A stretch of DNA of 34,153 nucleotides from Planctomycetota bacterium (GTDB lineage: Bacteria > Planctomycetota > JADGBV01). The notes beneath the pieces are model-generated. The model did not search any database. It worked only from the letters and a program-made list of their open reading frames with translations, and was not told the DNA's origin. Below, one piece after another: positions 15,768 to 27,100 of this stretch. Within the stretch, counting starts at the first letter, position 1. Each line of letters opens with the position of its first letter. Made by a program: the position numbers and the translations under genes. The stretch is from assembly GCA_015231345.1 (NCBI GenBank), contig JADGBV010000005.1:1-34153 (forward strand). Direction: 5' to 3'.

Positions 15768-17324
15768 GTGAAAAAAATACTCATATTTCTTATATTGGCC
15801 CAGGTGGGATTGCTTAGCCATTCTAGTCTCTTTGGAAAAGCTGATAAAAGGTTCAATCAAGCCCATCTTAATTTCGAGTCTTACCTAGATATCGGGTACG
15901 ACCAGGCCTACCGTCCCCAATTTCACTTCACATCTCGAAAAAATTGGCTCAATGACCCCAATGGACTTATTTATTATGATGGTGAATATCATCTTTTTTT
16001 TCAACATCATGCCTTAAAAAATGGCAATGGCACAAAATCATGGGGCCATGCAGTTAGCACAGACATGATTCACTGGCAACAACTCCAACAAGCCATCGTT
16101 CCTTATAAAGTCCCTAGCGAACTTATCGCAGAGGAATGGAAAAAACGCTGGAATGGAGAAGTCGCCATTTGGTCAGGCACTACAGTGATGGATCATAAAA
16201 ATATCCTTGGCAAACAAAAAGGAGACACCAAAACGATGGTCGCCTATTATACAGCAACAGCCAAGCCCCATTTTTTCCAAGCAGCTGCCTATAGCACAGA
16301 TAAAGGCAGAACATTTACATTACTTAAAGACGGAGGCGTTGTTTTACCCAACCAAGGTCTTCTCAAAGGTGAGCGAGACCCAAAAGTCTTTTGGCATGAA
16401 GCAACCCAGAAATATGTAATGCTCATCTGGGTCAAAGAAGCCAAATGGGGCAAAGAGGCCTGCGATGCAGCAGTACGGTTTTTCACATCAGATAACCTTT
16501 TGGACTGGAAAAAAGAAAGCACCATGGAACGAAAATGGTTTGCCGAATGTATGGATGTTGTCGAGTTGCCTGTGGATGGAGATTCTTCTAACAAAAAATG
16601 GCTCATGTATGATGCAAGCTTTGACTATGAAATCGGAACCTTCGATGGACGTGCATTTACTTCTGAGTCCAAAAAACTCTGTGGCGACTACGGCTTCCAT
16701 TACTATGCCGCTCAAACATTTAATGATAGCCCTGATGAAAGAAAAGTCATGATAGGCTGGATGAACGAGCGCAAGCATTCGCCTTTTGTTGAGACAAAAA
16801 TGCCATTCGACCAGCAAATGTCTATCCCCACGGAACTTAGCCTCAAAACTACAAGTGAGGGCATCCGCTTATTCCGCTGGCCTGTTCGAGAAATCAAGAG
16901 TCTTCACGCCAAGACAAAATCCATAGCCAAGACTTCGCTTAAAGATCTCAATGTCACTATGAGTAAGATAAACTCCTCTCTTTTTGATTGCAGTATGGAA
17001 ATCATTCCACAAGGGGACCTGGTTTTTGATTTTTGCGGCATAGAAATCAAATACTATCATGACAAGCAATTCTTGCAGCCGACTATTATAAAACAAGGTT
17101 ACTACAAGCACAAAAAACTACCAGCTCTCTTAAAAAATGGCGTACTTAAAATGCGTGCATTAGTTGATGTTGCCTCCGTAGAGTTATTTATGGCTGATGG
17201 AGAAGCTGTCGGGTCCTATTTAGGAATCACAAATAAAAACAAACCTAACATACAGATTAAAGGCAAAGAAAACACTCAAGTGCTACGTGCACAAATGAAT
17301 ACTTTAAAGTCAATATGGCCATAA
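15768..17324 (+). CDS. Secreted GH32 beta-fructosidase (levanase/inulinase type), first copy
   Basis: 518 residues with a GTG start and a good Shine-Dalgarno (GGAG, 7 bases upstream). A signal peptide covers residues 1-23. The GH32 five-bladed propeller has all three signature acids: the nucleophile Asp63 in NWLNDPNG, the stabiliser Asp204 in RDPKVFWHE, and the acid/base Glu260 in ECMDVVELP. The C-terminal beta-sandwich follows from about residue 370. Retaining hydrolysis of fructans or sucrose outside the cytoplasm is expected; endo or exo action cannot be told. Relative to the next gene it has an insert at about 114-132 (rich in Lys, Glu and Trp) near the active-site rim. It overlaps the next gene by 10 bases and is clearly its paralogue. 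Confidence 0.95.
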   Translation: MKKILIFLILAQVGLLSHSSLFGKADKRFNQAHLNFESYLDIGYDQAYRPQFHFTSRKNWLNDPNGLIYYDGEYHLFFQHHALKNGNGTKSWGHAVSTDMIHWQQLQQAIVPYKVPSELIAEEWKKRWNGEVAIWSGTTVMDHKNILGKQKGDTKTMVAYYTATAKPHFFQAAAYSTDKGRTFTLLKDGGVVLPNQGLLKGERDPKVFWHEATQKYVMLIWVKEAKWGKEACDAAVRFFTSDNLLDWKKESTMERKWFAECMDVVELPVDGDSSNKKWLMYDASFDYEIGTFDGRAFTSESKKLCGDYGFHYYAAQTFNDSPDERKVMIGWMNERKHSPFVETKMPFDQQMSIPTELSLKTTSEGIRLFRWPVREIKSLHAKTKSIAKTSLKDLNVTMSKINSSLFDCSMEIIPQGDLVFDFCGIEIKYYHDKQFLQPTIIKQGYYKHKKLPALLKNGVLKMRALVDVASVELFMADGEAVGSYLGITNKNKPNIQIKGKENTQVLRAQMNTLKSIWP

Positions 17325-18940
17325 GCATGAATAGTATTTCTCGACATACATCACGATGGTCATGCCTTTTAATTGCATTCTCATGCACATTGCTTCTTGT
17401 TCCTTTCCTCACGGCCTTAGAAAAAAGCCCATTCGACAATTACAGCTCCTACTTAGGAACTAACTACGACCAGGAGTATCGACCAAAGTTTCACTTTACT
17501 TCTCGCAAGAACTGGATCAATGACCCCAATGGCCTTCTCTATTACGATGGTGAATACCATCTTTTTTTTCAGCATAATCCCCTTGGAACTGGCTGGGGCA
17601 ATATGACATGGGGACATGCCATTAGCACAGATATGGTGCACTGGCAGCAAATGGAACATGCTATTCTTCCTTATGGTAATGGCTATGTTTTTTCTGGCAC
17701 AGGTGTGGTGGATCACAATAACTCTTTGGGAGTCCAAAAAGGAGACACTAAAACACTCGTACTACTCTACTCTTATGCCGTAGATATAAGAAAGAACTTT
17801 GGCATTCTCCCTCCCCCCGCTGAAACTTGCTATTATCAAGGCATTGCCTACAGCACCGATAAAGGCAGAACATTCACTTTACTCAACGATGGAGCTCCGG
17901 TTATCCCTAATCAAGGAAAGACGGTAGACCCCAAAGGCACTGAAAGGGACCCAAAACTATTTTGGCACGAAGAAAGCAAAAAATGGATTACCATCCTATG
18001 GCTGGGTGAAACCAGCAAAGGCAAGGTGCGTTTTTTCACATCGGATAACCTGCGAGATTGGGCATTTGCTTCTGACATGCAACGCCCTTGGGCCCATGAA
18101 TGCTTTGACCTGGTTCACTTGGATGTATACGATGATAAAGGCAAAAAGTCGGGCAATAAAAAATGGCTCATCTATGATGGCAACCTGGATTACGAAGTTG
18201 GAAATTTCGATGGCAAAGCATTCCATAGTCAGCAGAAAGTACGCAATCATAAAATAGGTCACTGGAATGCAGCCCAAACCTTCAATAACAGTCCTGATGA
18301 TCGCACAGTAATTATGGGCTGGTTAGTACAGGGGTGTTTTTATCGCAAGCGAATGCCTTTTGCAGAACAACTTTCATTCCCGACCACAATGCACCTCAGA
18401 AAACAAGGAGCAGACCACCTCCTCTGCCGTTGGCCAGTCGATGAGATCAAATCTCTCTACACGAAAACACATACACTACCCAAAAATATTAAAGTAGAGA
18501 AAGCAAACCAGAACCTAAAAGACATAAGCGCCGATGCCATGGATATCACCCTAAGCTTTGAGCCAAAAGCGAAAGATCTCGTTTTCCATATGCGCGGTAG
18601 CACTCTTACTTATCAAGCAAAAGACAATAAGTTGAGTTTTTTAAGTGCGAGTTATGCCCAGATTCAAAAACGCTTAGCTGAGATGAACGAAAAAGAAAGA
18701 AAAAGGCATCGAGGAAAAAAGAATTTCCTATTGCCTGATGCCGCAATTGATGGAGTCGTCAATGTGCGTATTCTTATTGACCGTGGCTCTTTTGAGATAT
18801 TTCTAAATGGAGGAGTTTCAGTCTTAACCCAGTCAGAAATATCCGAGCTGGATCAGCTCTCACTGTTCTTTTCTCATAATAATACTAATGCCATTATAAA
18901 CGAACTGATTATACATGAATTAGAGAGTTCATGGAAATAG
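17315..18940 (+). CDS. Secreted GH32 beta-fructosidase, second copy
   Basis: 541 residues. The start at 17315 overlaps the previous gene by 10 bases; an ATG at 17327 would follow its stop by two bases. Neither has a clear Shine-Dalgarno, so translation is probably coupled. A signal peptide covers about 1-34. The nucleophile Asp70 (NWINDPNG), Asp212 (RDPKLFWHEE) and Glu262 (ECFDLVHLD) are present. Compared with the first copy it has a canonical YVFSGTGVVD block and an extra loop at about 158-172 (ILPPPAE). Long stretches are shared between the copies (FHFTSRKNW, NDPNGL, YYDGEYHLFFQH), pointing to tandem duplication followed by divergence, perhaps for different fructan linkages or chain lengths. 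The next gene, convergent, is an MFS transporter. Confidence 0.95.
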   Translation: MAISMNSISRHTSRWSCLLIAFSCTLLLVPFLTALEKSPFDNYSSYLGTNYDQEYRPKFHFTSRKNWINDPNGLLYYDGEYHLFFQHNPLGTGWGNMTWGHAISTDMVHWQQMEHAILPYGNGYVFSGTGVVDHNNSLGVQKGDTKTLVLLYSYAVDIRKNFGILPPPAETCYYQGIAYSTDKGRTFTLLNDGAPVIPNQGKTVDPKGTERDPKLFWHEESKKWITILWLGETSKGKVRFFTSDNLRDWAFASDMQRPWAHECFDLVHLDVYDDKGKKSGNKKWLIYDGNLDYEVGNFDGKAFHSQQKVRNHKIGHWNAAQTFNNSPDDRTVIMGWLVQGCFYRKRMPFAEQLSFPTTMHLRKQGADHLLCRWPVDEIKSLYTKTHTLPKNIKVEKANQNLKDISADAMDITLSFEPKAKDLVFHMRGSTLTYQAKDNKLSFLSASYAQIQKRLAEMNEKERKRHRGKKNFLLPDAAIDGVVNVRILIDRGSFEIFLNGGVSVLTQSEISELDQLSLFFSHNNTNAIINELIIHELESSWK

Positions 18941-18989
18941 CTTCTTTTATCAAAGAACAAAATGCGAGAATAAGGGATCCGGAGTTGGC

Positions 18990-20300
18990 TTAGCTAAATT
19001 TCCTCGGAACCCTCATAAACAAACCAAGGACAAAGACACTCAGGGGCAAAATCGAAAGGATCTTGAATCCCAGAGAAAAATCGCCACTACCTTTGAGGGT
19101 TAGGGCTAAAAAAGAAGGGCCAAGGCTACTGCCGATCACCACGAGTGACATACAATGTCCAGAAATAGCACCAATATATTTTCTGCCAAAATAATTAGGA
19201 AGGGCAACAGAAGATAGAGGGCAAAATAACCCTCCACTAATCCCCAAACAAAAGACAAGGCTCCAATAACCCATGGGAGAAGCCAAATTGCTCGTCTGAA
19301 AACAGCCAATGCCAAGGCAAGTCATCATGAGCATCACTAACCAGTGAACAGGCCAATGATCACAGTACCAACCACCCAAAAAACCAACTAGAGTTGCGAT
19401 AATAGATATGGGAAAGAATATGGCAAAAGCCTCTTGCCCACTAAGCCCCTGACCCATGGCGAGAGCTTCTAGGTGAAAAGTCAAAGCCGTAATCACCAGA
19501 GCCTGGCTGAACAAGGCTAAACACACACCCCAAAAAGCTGAGGCTTTCTTCGCTTGAGACCAGTCGAAGGACTCAATGCCTTCATCCACGCTATCTTCAT
19601 CGTCACCCAATTGAGTTCTAGCTGGAGCGCCATCCATTCTTAAATCGCAGGATTCAGGGGTGCTTCTATAGAGAAGCCAACAAAGAAAACTCATAATCAT
19701 GCTAGCAAATAAGCCGAGGCCAACCCAAGAGTTCCTCCAGCCATATTGACTGACACAATAAAACAGAAATTGGGGCGCTAAGCCAAAGGCAAAACTCACA
19801 AAAAGGCCAGAGCACCCATTCACAAGTCCACGCCGACGCTGAAACCATTTGGATATCATGGTGCGACTGACCATTGTGAGAATTCCTTGGCCGCTAAAGC
19901 GTAACATAAAGAAAAGCAAGAGTAAGAGAAAGAAGGTGCCAATCATTTCGCCACCCAGCAAAGTAGCCAAATCATCAACTTGGCTAAAAACTAAAAGAGT
20001 GACCCCAAGGCAAAAACTGGCCAAAATTCCCATAAGGCGATCGCCGAGTCGGTCGTAGATTTTTCCCGCATAAGGCAACAAAAGCCCGCTGGCCAAAGTG
20101 CCACCCAGATAGGCATGGCTCAACCAACTGCGTGAAATGGGCAGAACGGACAAGAGATCTTCGTTAAATGCGGAAACCCCCATGGTCTGCCCTGGAATAC
20201 TGGTAATCACCCCCAAAGTCCCGGCAAAAGCGATAACCCAGCCATAAAAAAGAGGAGATTTCTTAGGGCTAAAGGGGAAATGGGGAGAGAGGAGCTTCAT
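18990..20300 (-). CDS. MFS transporter (12 membrane helices)
   Basis: About 436 residues from the ATG at 20300. The open frame reaches a further 47 codons back to 20441, but that part is encoded largely by a degenerate pentamer repeat and is not membrane-like, whereas MKLLSPHFPFSPKKSPLFYG fits the usual entry to helix 1. The loop between helices 2 and 3 carries the MFS motif as GKIYDRLGDR. Roughly 12 helices are visible, with a cytoplasmic loop at about 215-245 rich in Asp and Ser. It resembles the monocarboxylate/oxalate-formate porter branch rather than a sugar porter. Its convergent position next to two fructosidases suggests uptake of a product, but this is inference from context only. 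Confidence 0.85.
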   Translation of the reverse strand: MKLLSPHFPFSPKKSPLFYGWVIAFAGTLGVITSIPGQTMGVSAFNEDLLSVLPISRSWLSHAYLGGTLASGLLLPYAGKIYDRLGDRLMGILASFCLGVTLLVFSQVDDLATLLGGEMIGTFFLLLLLFFMLRFSGQGILTMVSRTMISKWFQRRRGLVNGCSGLFVSFAFGLAPQFLFYCVSQYGWRNSWVGLGLFASMIMSFLCWLLYRSTPESCDLRMDGAPARTQLGDDEDSVDEGIESFDWSQAKKASAFWGVCLALFSQALVITALTFHLEALAMGQGLSGQEAFAIFFPISIIATLVGFLGGWYCDHWPVHWLVMLMMTCLGIGCFQTSNLASPMGYWSLVFCLGISGGLFCPLSSVALPNYFGRKYIGAISGHCMSLVVIGSSLGPSFLALTLKGSGDFSLGFKILSILPLSVFVLGLFMRVPRKFS

Positions 20301-20380
20301 AATGAGCTGATAATAGCTCAAGTGCTCTTTTTGATAGGGAATCGAATAATAGCCCAGTGCATATTTCACGCCATACATAG

Positions 20381-20475
20381 CTGAGTTGAGTCGAATTGAG
20401 TTGAGCTGGACAGTACTAGATTGAGCGAATCTGAGCGACACTAAGTTAGGCTGAGCGGAGCTACGCTAAGCTAAG
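20381..20475. repeat. Degenerate pentanucleotide repeat, about 19 in-phase units
   Basis: Read on the plus strand, the 95 bases divide without any slip into 19 pentamers with consensus YTRAG (ctgag, ttgag, tcgaa, ttgag, ttgag, ctgga and so on, ending ctaag, ctaag). Eight units are exactly ctgag or ttgag in phase. It lies in the gap between the divergent MFS and epmC genes, inside the upstream open frame of the MFS gene. It looks like an old microsatellite that has drifted. Confidence 0.7.
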
Positions 20476-20530
20476 ACAATTTGAAGAAGTGACGAGAGCC
20501 ATAGCCTAGCAGCAAAAAACGATTTCCCTA

Positions 20531-21049
20531 ATGACCCTAGAAGTCCTACTCCAAACACTCAACACTGAGTTCCTAAACAACTACCAAACTCAACTGCTAG
20601 GTGGATTCGCCGAGCCCTTCTACAAAGCACACCAAGGCAAAAAATGGGCTGAAATACAGTTTAGAGAAGATTTCTTTCGTTCTGCTCTTCATGAACTCGC
20701 TCATTGGTGCGTTGCTGGCAAGGAACGCCGTGGCAAAGACGACTTCGGTTACTGGTACGTGCCCGATGGCCGTAATGACGAAGATCAAGAATTATTTTAT
20801 AAAGTGGAAGTGAAGCCCCAAGCAATCGAGTGGGCTTTTTCCGTTATTTGCGATGTGCCCTTCGATTTGAGCTTAGATAATTTAGCTGGCCAACCAAAGG
20901 GGGTGGCACCATTTCGCAGGAATGTAAAGATTCAAGTTCAGCAATATCTAGAGGAAGGCTTTCCTGAGCGAACAGCCAAAATACTCGCCCTATTGGCCAC
21001 TCGGGGCCAACCACTAGAATCACTCCAGGCTACTCACCTCGACTTCTGA
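20531..21049 (+). CDS. epmC: Elongation factor P hydroxylase EpmC (YfcM)
   Basis: 172 residues, close to the E. coli EpmC length. It has the metal-binding HELAHWC (His54, Glu55, His58), DFGYWYVPDGRN and VEVKPQAIEW, which match EpmC closely. EpmC hydroxylates the beta-lysyl-modified lysine of elongation factor P, the last step after EpmA and EpmB. No efp, epmA or epmB gene lies in the window, and EpmC is best known from gammaproteobacteria, so horizontal transfer is possible. The start codon has no obvious Shine-Dalgarno. The gene diverges from the MFS gene across the pentamer repeat and precedes the giant membrane protein by 142 bases. Confidence 0.92.
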   Translation: MTLEVLLQTLNTEFLNNYQTQLLGGFAEPFYKAHQGKKWAEIQFREDFFRSALHELAHWCVAGKERRGKDDFGYWYVPDGRNDEDQELFYKVEVKPQAIEWAFSVICDVPFDLSLDNLAGQPKGVAPFRRNVKIQVQQYLEEGFPERTAKILALLATRGQPLESLQATHLDF

Positions 21050-21191
21050 AATCAATCAATATATAGCTCAAATAGGCTTTAATGTGAAAGTTCAAGAGTC
21101 AGGGCTCCATACGATGTAAAAGCTTAAGAGTCATTGACCGCTAGCTCAGGCGAATAAACTCAATATAGTTCGTAAAATAATTTTACATCAA

Positions 21192-24100
21192 ATGACTCAT
21201 CCCGAGCCCAATAGCCCTCAGAGGCTTAATCAGGAAATCCAAGAGATGATGCTTCAAGGCATCAGTCTGGACTCAACTCTGGCAGATCCTGTTATCGATT
21301 ATCTCCTTGCCGAGCAAAAAAAGAAGAGCGACTCGCCTGATTTAGAGGGACTTATCCCCTTATACGAGAATCTCTATGAGAAAGAACGGGCATTAGAAGA
21401 GAGCAATTCAGAGCCGCCACGGGGTAACCTTTCTCAGTTCAGAAATAAACTTAAGCTTCATAGCCTTAAGCTGATTCAGCAACAAAAAGACAAACTAACC
21501 TACTCCCATTTACCAACACCCAATAGTTTAGGCCAGGATTTCACCCTCCCATCAGTGGGTCTTCCTGAGGCTGTTCACTATGATGAGCTCACGGAAAATT
21601 ACCTGGAATGCGTAGCCGACTTGCGATTTCTGGCCCAAAACGAACATTTATGGACCCCTGAAATCGAAGACTCTCTAGAGAAGACTAGAAATTCGCTGAG
21701 CAAAGCTTTAGGGGAATGGCTCAACTTCAGAAAAGGCTTGCAAGAACTGGAGGATGGAGCGAAAAGCCCTGAAGTTGTCGATCAAATCAATTCTCTCGAA
21801 GTGCTTTTCAAAGAGAATTCACAATGGCAGCACAATGAATTACACCAGGCTGTTATGGAGAAGTTTCCGACAGACTCGGCTCTTACCTGGCTAGGCATTG
21901 CCGCTCTATGTGAAGACTATCCCAAAGAAAGCATAGCCTTAATGTCCAGGGCCAAGAACTGGATGGCCCTTCAACTCCTAACCCATAAGTCACCCAGTCA
22001 GCAGCACGAGCTTCGCTGGCAAGCCTCTCTCTGCTTAGGTTTAGGTGCACCGTGCCAAGCTGAACTCAAATTAACCCAACACTGGCTGAAAGAAAAGCTC
22101 AATAATCTATGTGGCTGGGACAAAGCCAATAATCTATGGGATGAAAACCAAGCAGAAATAGAAGGCTTAGTCAGCGCACAAGCTCTCGAAGTGAGTCAAG
22201 GAAAAGTCAGCGATGAGGCCGATTTTCGACGTAGAGTTCTGAGTAAAATCGATGACCAACCAAGCACTCCCTCCGATAAAGTGGTCGCAATGGAAAGCCT
22301 AGTGGAAATGGGTACGGAGGTGGCAATGGCCGAAGAAGGCCTAAGCGACCTACAGGAGCCTATCGCCCAAGCCATTATGGATAAAGGGCTCGGTAAAGTG
22401 AATATTCCCAAAAACATCAAACTGAAGGACCATGAAGGGCCCAAAAGCAAAACGAAACACAAGGTAAGAGAAGCAAGCCCCACTATTTGGACAACCACTA
22501 TTTGGCCTTTTATACAACAAAACCTTGTTCTGGTCCTGGCTCCAACCTTTATCTTTTTTGGCATTTTATTACTGCTCTTTTCCCTTTGGGACCAACAACC
22601 CGCCGTGCGCTATGCTTTGGCGCCAGCCACTTTAGTGGCAGCGGCTTGGGCGCTACATCGCATTGCCCTTTGGTTAAAAAATCAGAAATTGCCCTCTTCT
22701 GTCCCTGTGGCTCTCTTGCAGGGAGTGAGTGTATTATTAGCTCCCATGAGTTTCCTTATGGTGGCCCTCTTATCATCTGATTTTGAAATTAACACTTCAC
22801 TTAGAGTTGGAGGTTCAATAGCTCTCAGTGCGGCATTACTTGGTTCTTGGCGTTGGTTATTCAAAAGTATAGCACTAAGTTCTCATAAAGAATCCGCCTC
22901 CCGCTATTGTCGAAATCTACTTATCATCAATGCCCTTGTATTACTCCTCCCCCTGACCCGATTTGGAGGTCTAGAAGGAAGTGTCATTTCGGATTTTTGG
23001 ATGCGCTCCCTGCTGGTCTCTGGTTTCTACGGAGGCTTCGCCTGGCTACTGTTCGACCTACGCTCAGTCTTTTACAAAGTGATGGACGATAAAATCCTTC
23101 AACAAAAAGTCATTCCTCTGTTCTACACCTTAACAAGCTTAGGAACTTTCGCCTTAGTCTGGACTTTAACCCATATCCGACTTGAAGCCTTACCTGAGGT
23201 CCACACCTACGGCCCCTTGCTTATAATGCTGGCCGCCCTTCTAGGCATGCTGGAGCAGCGACTTAAAAGCCTGCAAGAATCGGCAAGCCAATTCAAAAGC
23301 ATGGCCTATATGGCCATATTCCTCATAATACTAGGTAATGCCCTGAGTTTATCCCAACCCTATGTGAGAAGCCTTGCTCTCTTCCTATCGGCTGGAGTCT
23401 GCCTACTTCAGGGCAAAAGGCGACAAGATAGCCTTCACAGCGAAATCGCCATGGCCTTATTTTCACTCGCTACAGCTTCGCTATCTTTATTACCCTGGTT
23501 CAGTCCAGTCACCTTCCCCTATTTAATGCTAGCCATTTCCCTTGTCTGGGGAGGGCTTTCCTGCCGCCAAAGTTCACTTCTACTAAAAGCTGCTGCTAGT
23601 AAAGTCTATTTCCCCATATTAACCTTATCCCTTCTCACTTCACTGATAGGGCAATACCACTTAGCTGACCCCACGTTGCCATGGGGAATTGCCTTTTTGG
23701 CAATGGGCCTACAAGCTGGTTATTTTGCCAGCAAAAAGGATAGCTTATTTCAGCTTCATGCAGCATTAAGTATGATATGCCTCTCTTTGCCCTACTTGGG
23801 CTTCGCTAATATAAATGCTCATTCACTGCAGGGCAATACCATGACTTTTGCTTTATCCTTAGTGGGATTAGTTTGGTTAGGCCTATGCACTAAAAGCCAA
23901 CAAAACCTCATTAAAGATTCTCGCTCAACGGTTTTATGGGCTTTGGGAATGATGGCTCTAAGTTTAATGATATCAAGTATATTCAGTGGCGATGGCAAGG
24001 GAGCCGAAGGGTTGCAACAGCAATTCATTATATTAGGCCCCCTTCTCATGAGCGCTATTATGCTAATGGCAGCATATTTTGCCCAGTCCTATTTACCCGT

Positions 24101-27100
24101 CATCGCATCACTCGTTATCATCATTTTGATATTTCCAGAAATCAAAGATCACTACAGCATTGTAATGAAAAGCGGATTGGGTTCGTCCTGCTCTGCACTG
24201 GGATTTTTGCTACTAACCACGTTCCTGTCCCGGTGGTCATTCCTAACTCGAGAACCTAAGGGGGATCTGATCTGGAGACAAAAGGAGTTCCCCTTAAGAG
24301 CTAAAGGTGCAGCTCTATTCGTAAAGCCTTTACTTGCTGCCGCTTTATTTTTAGTGCTTAGAGTCATATCATGGTCTTACCCCACAATTACAATAGCCAG
24401 TCCCATAGGAGAAGTGGGAGAAAAGACCTTATTGGCTTTAATGCTGGGAGGCTGCTCACTACACTGGTTAGCTCGAAGTTATTCCCGCCCCATCCTCATA
24501 CCTTTGGGTCAGATCGCTCTTTCAGTGGGAGCCATCCATGGATCAATACTCATGATCGGCTGGCACTCCCTAGCCTGGGCCTTACCATTAGTTTGGCTAC
24601 TTTGTGAAGCGCCTCTTAAGGCCTACTTAGTCTTGGGCAAAACTCAACCAGAAGAGAGAGGGAGTCATCTTCAATCCGGCTTACGATATGTCTATATTAC
24701 GGTGAGCCTTTTTGCAATATACCCCCTCTACAGCTTAGATTTATGGACAACACCCCTCTCCACTTGGGGATGTCTACTCTCTTTAACAATACCGTCATTA
24801 CTAGCACTAAAGATCGGCTGGAGAAAAACCAACAAAGTGCTACTTTACGCTGCATTTCTACTCCTATGGCAAGTCATGGCTCTTGCAGTTACGGGAGGCG
24901 ATCCTTGCTATTTATTACTAGAAGAGGAAAGCCTATTCCCCTTGGGAACAGCCCTTCTTATTGGTGGATTAAGCTTACTCAACTTTTATTGGGAGCGACG
25001 CTTTGAACTCACACGATACCGCTGGTTGACGAGTCTTTTACCATGCTTAGCACTTATTTGTCTCGTGGCATCCACTAGGAATATACTTAACCTTATCAAT
25101 ATAAGCAGCATTTATAGCACTATCCATTCGGTAGAATTGGCGCTCTGGGCATTCTCTTTATTCATTATAGGTCGCTTCCTAAACCTATCAGCTCTTTGGC
25201 TGATTTCCCTTGGCATTCTAAGTATACTTATATACGGTTTGCCTGATTCTCTCAAGGCATTGCCTCTGGCCAGTTTAAGTGTCGCTTTGGCAGGGCTATC
25301 GTCTCTTATCAGTAAATACCCAATCTTATCACAACCTCGCTACCCTTTCCTGGGCGAAAAGACCTCAAGCGTACGTCCTCTCTTCCTACTACCAGCTTCT
25401 TCCTTAGCACTTTCTATTGTAGTGATCCTATTATCTTTTCGCCAAGTCCCTGAGGTCATGACCATAGAGTCCTGCTTGGCACTACTTCCCCTGCTCATCT
25501 CCGCTTACTTTGCTGCACCTTGCCTGACAATGAATCGTGCAACAACAGTGGCCTTAGCCTGGCTTGTCCTTTTATTAGGAGTCTTTTTCTCTCTGAATGA
25601 CTACTACCCAGTAAGTGTTTGGTTTGGCAGCATTAAGACCCCTCATGTTATTATGGTAGCTCTCAGTTCATTCCTTTTGAGCACAGCTCTATTCAATCGC
25701 TTCATCTCAATCAAAAGTCCTTCTTTCCACCTATTACGCTCTCTTTCTGCTTTCCTTATTATCCTCCTCGCAGTGCTTACCTATTTGGCCACTCGCCAAG
25801 TTGAAGGGCTTCCCTGGCCTCGTTTATTAACAACAGGAACAGTTTGCTTATTGGCAGCATTACATTTTCGCTTTATGGTGCCCGATGAAAAGAAATCGCA
25901 AACTTATGCTTTATTTACTTGTGGCATCACCATGAGCATGATGAGTTTTGCCTTTTTATTTCTGGAATACATCTTGGGAAAAGAGGCTTCTCCTGAAACG
26001 GCCTTTAGACTATTAGCGATTCCTCCCGCTTTTTTCTTTCTTCGGAGTGAGAAAAATCATTTTCAAAATCAGATTGTTCAATCTTCCCGCAATTCAGCCT
26101 TAGTCCTTTTATTGATACTTCTTGGCTTTTATGTCTATCAGCCCCTTTTAAAGTTTATGATGTTTCCCGATCTGGACTTAAGCATTCTTCATTATAGCAT
26201 TCATGCCCTCGTTCCCCTATTGGTAGGTTTTGCCCTATTGCGCCTTCATGCCCTAGGCACAGACCTCAATTGGTGTATTCCCGGCTTAATCAGTGTGAAT
26301 GCAGGGTTATTCTTCCTGATTAGCAGAGCCCTTAATTGGTCTTTTCTCCAAGATACCGGAAAGATAAGTTTACTCGCAAGTGGGTTTAGTCTGCTTTTAC
26401 TTCTACTCCTACACCTCCCATCACCAGTGCGCAAAGGCTTACAGGCCCTGGGACGTTTTAATAATGATCAGTGGGCAGTTTTACTCAGAGTGAATGATTT
26501 ATTTTGTGCATTGGCTTGCCATATTCTATTTCTCCAATCTCTACTAAAAGACAGCCCACATTATCAATATAACCTAATTTCCCTTGCTCTTTTTTGTTTT
26601 GTCGTAGGTCATTTCCGCAAACGCACTTTCTTTTTTCACTTAGCCCTTATTGAAATCGCTATAGTGGTGACCACTATCACAGGAACCCTATGGCCGAGCT
26701 TGCTCTTTTATCTTGCCCTTTTTGTGGCAGAACGATTCTATTGGCATAAATTCTTTCCTAAAAGAGAAGGTTTCTTTCAATTATGGATACTTATTGCTAC
26801 CGTCTTAGTCTTAGGCGTGCTATGGGGAGAGAGTTACAGTAAAAGCATAAGAGGATTCACCATGGGTTTGTTATGGTTAGGCGCTCTAGCTGTACCTCTA
26901 GGGGTCAAAGAAAGCTTAGGACGAATGGTACGAATATTAGGCAGTCTAATCTTATATCTCCCCTCTTTAATGTTTTTCCTCATAGGAGGCCTTAGTCAGT
27001 GGGGTAATATTCCTCGATCCTTACTAATAATAGCCGCGACCACTGCTTTTATTCAGTTTAAAGGTCAAGAAGCTGCCAGTTGGTTTACATGGAGAAGCAA

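Noticed and set aside
16207-16897. Several overlapping frames of 60-109 codons in both directions inside the GH32 genes.
   Set aside because: They are shadows of the fructosidase genes, which have full-length family matches in the true frames.
20301-20441. N-terminal extension of the MFS protein by 47 residues.
   Set aside because: About half of it is encoded by the degenerate pentamer array and it has no membrane or signal character, so the ATG at 20300 is preferred.
21134-21149. TTGACCGCTAGCTCAG, which resembles the front of the synthetic J23100 promoter family.
   Set aside because: The downstream sequence does not match that promoter and has no -10 box at the right distance. I treat the 15-of-16 similarity as coincidence, not contamination.
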